Source of the DNA: Aldehydirespirator sp965220345
Lineage (GTDB): Bacteria > Actinomycetota > Acidimicrobiia > Acidimicrobiales > Aldehydirespiratoraceae
Direction: 5' to 3'
Length of the DNA stretch: 64,000 nt
Assembly: GCA_965220345.1 (NCBI GenBank)
Contig: OZ244822.1
Location: 2,418,001-2,482,000 of the forward strand
The notes below the pieces were generated by a model. It made no database searches. It worked only from the letters and a program-made list of their open reading frames with translations, and was not told the origin of the DNA. Both the position numbers and the translations under genes were made by a program. Shown here piece by piece: positions 59,546 to 64,000 of the stretch; position 1 is the stretch's first letter, and every line of letters begins with the position of its first letter.

Positions 59546-62500
59546 TCAAGGATCAAGACCTTCGAGAATGTCGGCAAGGATGCAGTTTGCACCTTTTGGC
59601 GGCTTGCCTAGCTTCGGCTTCTTCTTCGGCTCCAGCACGTAGGCCACTCCTCGGGGTTCTCCGCCTGCGGTGGAGTTCTCTAGTGCGACCACAAACAACT
59701 CAGAGAACTGCTCTGCTGTGGTTGTGGCACCAGATGCTGGCTCTGCCAGCTTCGAGTTTGCGGATTTCGGTTTTGCGCCACTGTCGCCACCGAAACCCCA
59801 TACTTTGGCTTCGCCCCAGCCGCCACGAAACATCGCAGGGATCTGCCACCACTTTGGATGCCGTGCCTCAACACGCAGGTCTTCTGTCCTGAGCCACTTC
59901 TGCCTTTTACCGTCACCAGCCACAAAAACTGCGGGGACATCGTCAGGCTTGAAACTGTCGATCTCATTAGAGCGGAGTTTTTTGAGGCTATCACCGTAGG
60001 TATTGAACTCCAAGCGGCGGGCGAAGAAATTGTTTGCTTCAGGCAGCTGGTTCGTGGCTACGACCACGCCGTAGAGAGCGAACCAGGTTGCTAATGCTGC
60101 GATCAGAGTGATGAGTGCTGCGAGCCACAGAATGCTGCGGGGCCACAGATCAACCGTGTATTGCGTGGTAGTGGTTGCGGTGAGCGGCGACTGCCAGCCC
60201 GGCATCATCCACTCCGCTGTGACCATCACTGTGCCGTCTTGTTGGATCCTGTCGTTGGGCAGCGGAACCGCATTCTTAAGATTAAGTTGCTTCAGGGTCT
60301 CCCCCTCACCGAAGCGCAACCCCCGGCCGTCATCCAGCAACTCAGACGCAGGTAAAAATCGCCAGTCGATTAAAGCCTCTGGTGTGTCACTGCCGTCATC
60401 GCTGGCACCAGAACTCGATGCGGCACCAACAGCAAACGTCAGGGTGCCTTCAGAGTCACGCAGGTCGCTTTCAGTGCCAGGCAGCCTTAACTTGCAGTCC
60501 ACGGTCACTTGCAGAGGATCACTAGGCACTTCGTCTTGATCGGCGTTGACGATCTGCATCGGCTCGCAGTTCAACAGGTCATCAAGCAGTCCCGACCGAA
60601 CATCAACCGTGTGTCGCAGAGATTGGGGCAGGCCGTCGGTGGGATTGGCCGTAATGTTCATCGTCACGAGCCCGTAGTAATCCCAGCCGTTGGTTCCGAG
60701 TTCTTGGCTGACCACACTCAGGATCAGGGGATCCGAGTCACTAATAAGCGTCCACGGCTGTTCGCCGCGGCCTTCGGGAGCCTCAACGAAGTAACCAAAG
60801 CTGGCTCCCTGTGCGGAGGCGGTCACTGTAACCATGCCACTAGCAGGCGGATCAACCCGGCATTCCTGAACGACCACACGCAAAGGCAAGCCAGGCCGAA
60901 TCTCAGGCAATGCGGGATTGCGCCCGCAGGTCAACAGTTGCTGCGGCAAAGCCTGCGGGAGCTCTAGCTGCTTATGCACTGCCAAGTATTGGTCTCTAGG
61001 TGTCGGTTCCACGATGACGGTGACCGGAGGCACCTCAGCACCGCTTTCGATACGTCCTTCAACAACGATCTGGAAGAGGCGAACTTCGCTGTTATCTGTT
61101 TCAAGTTCAACGATCTTCGCCTCAGACCCTCCAAGCGCTCCCTGGACTTCGACATCAGCACCAGCCGGGACAACGCACTCGTCAAGGATCAGCCGGTCGG
61201 CACTTCCCACAGAACCAGATCCGTCCACTTCGATCCGAGGCAAGGTGCCAGCGGTTCCCGAGCCTGCAACATCAGAACCGTCGGTCGCACATTCAATGGC
61301 AGACCCAAGAGCTGGTTTGACTGGCAGTTCCAGCGGATCAAGCGGACTTGAGCGCCCGTCGTCCTGCTGGAACTCTGCATTAAGGGTCACATTGCCCGGT
61401 GTTTGAGGCAGATCCTCTGGTGCCATTTCTTCGCTGACCACACGAAACTCTTGCGGCCCGTCCTCAGGTCTGAAGGGCTGCTGCACGGGTTCACCGTCAG
61501 GGGTTTCCAAGCGGTAGCCGGGGCCTCCAGGTGGGGACTCGGCGCTTACTTCGAGTTCTCCGTCGGGTTGGGGTGCCACTCGGCAGACCCCAGCCAGAAT
61601 GCTGGCACGCGACGACTGTGTGCCCGAATCGGGGTTGATCTCAACGCGGGGCAAGTCCGCATCTGGAAAGCATTCGAGCGGCTCATCTGATAGCACCGTG
61701 GCCGACGGTCGCACATCAACATTGACATCAAACTCTGGCTCGTCTGGCCACAGAGTGTCTACATGCTCGGGGCGAATCCGGCCTGTTCCTGCGGTGACGC
61801 GTGCTCCAGCTGGCACAGCCTCGAAGCTGCTGCTAAACACTGAGCCGCTGTCTGAACACTGTGGGTTTGTGAGAGTCTGATCATCCAGCGCATCTATCCG
61901 CAGAACCAGTTCGCCTTCGGCGCAGTTATAGATGCTGGTATCGACTTCTAGGCCGTAACGCTCGCCTGCCTCCAAGAATGTCTGTGGTTCGCCGGTGTCA
62001 ACAGCAGTGTCGGCATCAATAATCTGGCCTTCCATCCTCAGCGGCTCACTCACCGGCTTCGAATAGCACGAGAGGGTAACATCGTTGCTGCTGCGACTAG
62101 GATCGGGTTCTACCTCGAACTCCAGCACCCAACCCGAAGGCAGGCTTCGCAAGTCTTCATCTCCAAGAGACACACGACGCCGGGAGTCGCCGCGAGTGTC
62201 AACCCAGTCTTGGTCGGTGCCTAGTCGGTAACGCTCAATGGTGCCGTTATAAGAGAAGACCTCCAGTTCCTCAATGTAAACACCGGCGGGCAACTCGTCA
62301 CTTAGGAGCTTGTCACCCGAGAAGGCAACGCAGTCGGGCCAACGGCGTAGATCGCGTATCACCGCCAGAGGCTCAAGGAATCTGTTGGGAAGGTCTATTT
62401 GCTCACCTTCAAGCACTTCTCCTGCCACATTGCCTAACGACTGACTTTCGCTGCCGCAGCCATCTGCGATTGGAGTTCCCGCAACCGTTTCGTCACCGGT

Positions 62501-63268
62501 TACGGCTCTCATGATCTGAGCAGACAATTCGGTCAGTCGACGGTCTTGGCCGACCGCAGAGCGTGAGTTCTGAGCAAAGTTATCGCCGAGTAGCACTACT
62601 TGGGTACGCACGCCCCTGTCCACGAGGCTCGGAGCAATGACACGGCACACTTCGTCAAGCAGAGCTTCAGCCTTCTCAACCTCCGCTTGAGTTGACGGAA
62701 GTACTGTGTCGTAGATCCCGTCAGTGAACCAGACGAGTTCTCGGCACAACTCGCCGGGGTTACCACCGAAAACTTCGAGCGCGCCTCGAAGAGCTACGCG
62801 GTAGTCGGTGAAACCGCCGCTTGACGGGATTGTCAGAGATGCTTCTAGTTCGGCATCGCTGGGATGACCCGGCGGTGATAACGAGGCAGGCTCAAAGCGT
62901 TCGGCGTGACGGTTCAGTTCTGAGTTGAAGCCGATCACCGCTATCTGGATTCTCGGCTCTGTCGAAAGTTCTCGGCGGATGCTTCTGAGAGCGGCTCGAC
63001 GCTGGTTGCCGTTGGGATCAGCACTGTTGAGCGAGCCTGACTGGTCCATCAACAACAGCAAATCAACCTCGTCGCATTCACGAATCTGGGGTATCGCTGT
63101 CGTCTGAGCCTGAGCCGTAGCCGTCGGCGGTGTCGGCACGACCACTAAACCGGTCCCGACTATTGCTGCGAGTGCCACCACCGACAACACAAGCCGCAAA
63201 AGCCTCGGCAACGCCCATCTTTGCAGGGTGCTGGCGGAGCGGGTGAAGGAATAGCTGAAAGCGTTCAT
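59546..63268 (-). CDS. Membrane-anchored von Willebrand factor A domain protein
   Basis: This is a protein of about 1240 residues. The N-terminal hydrophobic segment (about 19-42, LRLVLSVVALAAIVGTGLVV) acts as a signal or anchor. The vWA domain follows, with MIDAS residues DQSGS near 75, Thr in GGFTDY near 155 and Asp in WFTDGIYD near 183. About 850 residues of Pro/Asp/Glu-rich beta-type repeats come next, several starting with CxxD and AGVCRV-like units. A second hydrophobic helix (about 1053-1075, WLAALITLIAALATWF) and a ~165-residue cytoplasmic tail complete it. Most of the protein would be extracellular. ATG at 63268 overlaps the preceding stop by four bases. It likely pairs with the tubulin-like protein. 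Confidence 0.85.
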   Translation of the reverse strand: MNAFSYSFTRSASTLQRWALPRLLRLVLSVVALAAIVGTGLVVVPTPPTATAQAQTTAIPQIRECDEVDLLLLMDQSGSLNSADPNGNQRRAALRSIRRELSTEPRIQIAVIGFNSELNRHAERFEPASLSPPGHPSDAELEASLTIPSSGGFTDYRVALRGALEVFGGNPGELCRELVWFTDGIYDTVLPSTQAEVEKAEALLDEVCRVIAPSLVDRGVRTQVVLLGDNFAQNSRSAVGQDRRLTELSAQIMRAVTGDETVAGTPIADGCGSESQSLGNVAGEVLEGEQIDLPNRFLEPLAVIRDLRRWPDCVAFSGDKLLSDELPAGVYIEELEVFSYNGTIERYRLGTDQDWVDTRGDSRRRVSLGDEDLRSLPSGWVLEFEVEPDPSRSSNDVTLSCYSKPVSEPLRMEGQIIDADTAVDTGEPQTFLEAGERYGLEVDTSIYNCAEGELVLRIDALDDQTLTNPQCSDSGSVFSSSFEAVPAGARVTAGTGRIRPEHVDTLWPDEPEFDVNVDVRPSATVLSDEPLECFPDADLPRVEINPDSGTQSSRASILAGVCRVAPQPDGELEVSAESPPGGPGYRLETPDGEPVQQPFRPEDGPQEFRVVSEEMAPEDLPQTPGNVTLNAEFQQDDGRSSPLDPLELPVKPALGSAIECATDGSDVAGSGTAGTLPRIEVDGSGSVGSADRLILDECVVPAGADVEVQGALGGSEAKIVELETDNSEVRLFQIVVEGRIESGAEVPPVTVIVEPTPRDQYLAVHKQLELPQALPQQLLTCGRNPALPEIRPGLPLRVVVQECRVDPPASGMVTVTASAQGASFGYFVEAPEGRGEQPWTLISDSDPLILSVVSQELGTNGWDYYGLVTMNITANPTDGLPQSLRHTVDVRSGLLDDLLNCEPMQIVNADQDEVPSDPLQVTVDCKLRLPGTESDLRDSEGTLTFAVGAASSSGASDDGSDTPEALIDWRFLPASELLDDGRGLRFGEGETLKQLNLKNAVPLPNDRIQQDGTVMVTAEWMMPGWQSPLTATTTTQYTVDLWPRSILWLAALITLIAALATWFALYGVVVATNQLPEANNFFARRLEFNTYGDSLKKLRSNEIDSFKPDDVPAVFVAGDGKRQKWLRTEDLRVEARHPKWWQIPAMFRGGWGEAKVWGFGGDSGAKPKSANSKLAEPASGATTTAEQFSELFVVALENSTAGGEPRGVAYVLEPKKKPKLGKPPKGANCILADILEGLDP

Positions 63269-63729
63269 AGCAGCCGCGACAGATACAAAGCGAATCCGAA
63301 CATGTGCCATAGTCCCAGCAGACAAGCCCCTATAGATATCCCAGTCATCCATTTGCGCAGCCAACTGATGGAATTGCCAAGCTTCAACGCTCTGCGTCGA
63401 TTATCAAGTGCTATGAACCAGCCAAGCGGAACAAAACCCACAAGCGCCCCACCCAAGAAACCCGCTGCGTTGTATACGGGCTCACAAGCCGCAGCCCTAC
63501 GGCACGGCACCCACTCTCCACCCAGATACCAGAACACGACCGTGGCGATCAGCATGGTCAGCGACACGAAAAACAGCAGCAACGGTGGATTGAAACGAGT
63601 CTCGGCTCCGCTGGCTCCACCTTTGATAGCAGCTGCGGCAGGTCCAGGTGGTGGCGGTGCTGCGCCACCCCCAGGCGGTGGTGGTGGCGGCGGTGGCGGT
63701 GCCCCACCAGCGGCGGGTGCCGTGCTCAT
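63265..63729 (-). CDS. Small proline-rich membrane protein, first visible gene of the operon
   Basis: This 154-residue protein has an N-terminal ~45 residues almost wholly Pro, Gly and Ala (PPPPPPPPPGGG). About three hydrophobic helices follow (LLLFFVSLTMLIATVVFWYL, GFLGGALVGFVPLGWFIAL and ISIGACLLGLWHMFGFALYL). Two cysteines (VPCRRAAACEP) lie in the first loop and may form a disulfide outside the cell. Its stop overlaps the vWA start (ATGA), so the two are coupled. It has no known family. The proline-rich tail is a likely binding platform for a cytoplasmic partner. Confidence 0.75.
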   Translation of the reverse strand: MSTAPAAGGAPPPPPPPPPGGGAAPPPPGPAAAAIKGGASGAETRFNPPLLLFFVSLTMLIATVVFWYLGGEWVPCRRAAACEPVYNAAGFLGGALVGFVPLGWFIALDNRRRALKLGNSISWLRKWMTGISIGACLLGLWHMFGFALYLSRLL

Positions 63730-64000
63730 CGGGCTGAACCGCTCACGAGTTAGCTATAGCTCGCTGGCGAAGCCTTAAAAGATCCAGATGTAAAAAGCAA
63801 AAAGGCGAAAGACCTAGCTGCTTGAGACTTGCTCGCCGCCTGAAAATGGGGGGGGGGGGGGGTGAGGTGATCGATACAGGGATGAAGAAGAGATATGTCC
63901 GCGTTCGCTCATCAAGACCAAACAGTATACAGCACGAACCGGCAAATCCCTCTCCACAACAAGCTCATCCGGCAAGCAACCCAAAGGGGGCAACATCGCC
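63730..64000. other. Non-coding stretch upstream of the vWA/tubulin operon
   Basis: No convincing gene is seen in these 271 bases. It should hold the operon promoter. It contains a 15-base run of G on this strand. Confidence 0.5.
63848..63862. repeat. 15-base poly(G) tract
   Basis: Uninterrupted G15, about 120 bases upstream of the small membrane-protein gene. It could be a slippage-prone promoter element (phase variation) or an assembly artefact. Confidence 0.7.

Noticed and set aside
63814..63996. Minus-strand 60-codon frame with PPPPP near the window end
   Set aside because: It is mostly created by the G15 run on the plus strand and has no other supporting signal.
1..64000. CRISPR arrays, rRNA genes, insertion sequences, phage genes or attachment sites
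   Set aside because: Reading both strands gave no regularly spaced repeats, transposase or integrase motifs, or rRNA-like stretches. The tRNA-Leu shows no adjacent integrase or duplicated 3' end.

Overview
The window looks like chromosomal DNA of an actinobacterium, most likely from the Acidimicrobiia, possibly aquatic. This rests on moderate-to-high GC, frequent GTG starts, a compact FAS-II cluster (fabD-fabH-fabG-acpP-fabF), and a gcvH-garA-ftsR-hpt-bfn-merR block resembling the mycobacterial Rv1826-Rv1830 region. The class assignment is inference. There are no rRNA genes, insertion sequences or CRISPR arrays. One tRNA gene, tRNA-Leu(CAA), is present.

Layout. (1) 1-9.5 kb: a carbohydrate locus of inositol or rhizopine character. 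It holds an IolC-like kinase, a ribose-type ABC importer with an unusually long permease, an IolE/MocC-like isomerase, a LacI regulator with a perfect palindromic operator, a desaturase fused to a Rieske domain (MocD+MocE-like) and a D-2-hydroxyacid dehydrogenase. (2) 9.6-16.4 kb: a TetR regulator, tRNA-Leu, the FAS-II genes (FabD has an extra lipoyl-like tail), fabZ and an HU protein. (3) 16.5-25.8 kb: gcvP, aroC, gcvT, a small nuclease-fold protein, two MerR regulators, bfn, hpt, an FHA protein and gcvH. (4) 25.9-41.3 kb: a second sugar locus with a MalK-type ATPase, a GH13 alpha-glucosidase, an SsuD-type flavin monooxygenase, an aldo/keto reductase, a Gfo/Idh/MocA protein, two permeases, a binding lipoprotein, a LacI regulator, glpK, glpD and a CDP-alcohol phosphatidyltransferase. 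Three near-identical LacI operators tie three of its transcription units together. The gene set fits oxidative breakdown of sulfoquinovosyl glycerol, although a plain alpha-glucoside system remains possible. (5) 41.3-47.7 kb: a HIT protein, selD (whose full frame contains an in-frame UGA at the catalytic selenocysteine position), an MFS transporter, an acyl-CoA dehydrogenase and katG. (6) 47.7-63.8 kb: an accessory region with a Uma2-like protein, a single-chain restriction-modification enzyme, and a four-gene operon encoding a proline-rich membrane protein, a membrane-anchored von Willebrand A protein, a large tubulin/FtsZ-like GTPase and a large six-helix membrane protein.

The most interesting items are the tubulin-like/vWA membrane operon at 52.4-63.7 kb, the selenoprotein SelD, the candidate sulfoquinovose locus and the Moc-like locus with its desaturase-Rieske fusion. 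Functional statements come from reading motifs by eye; no database search was run.
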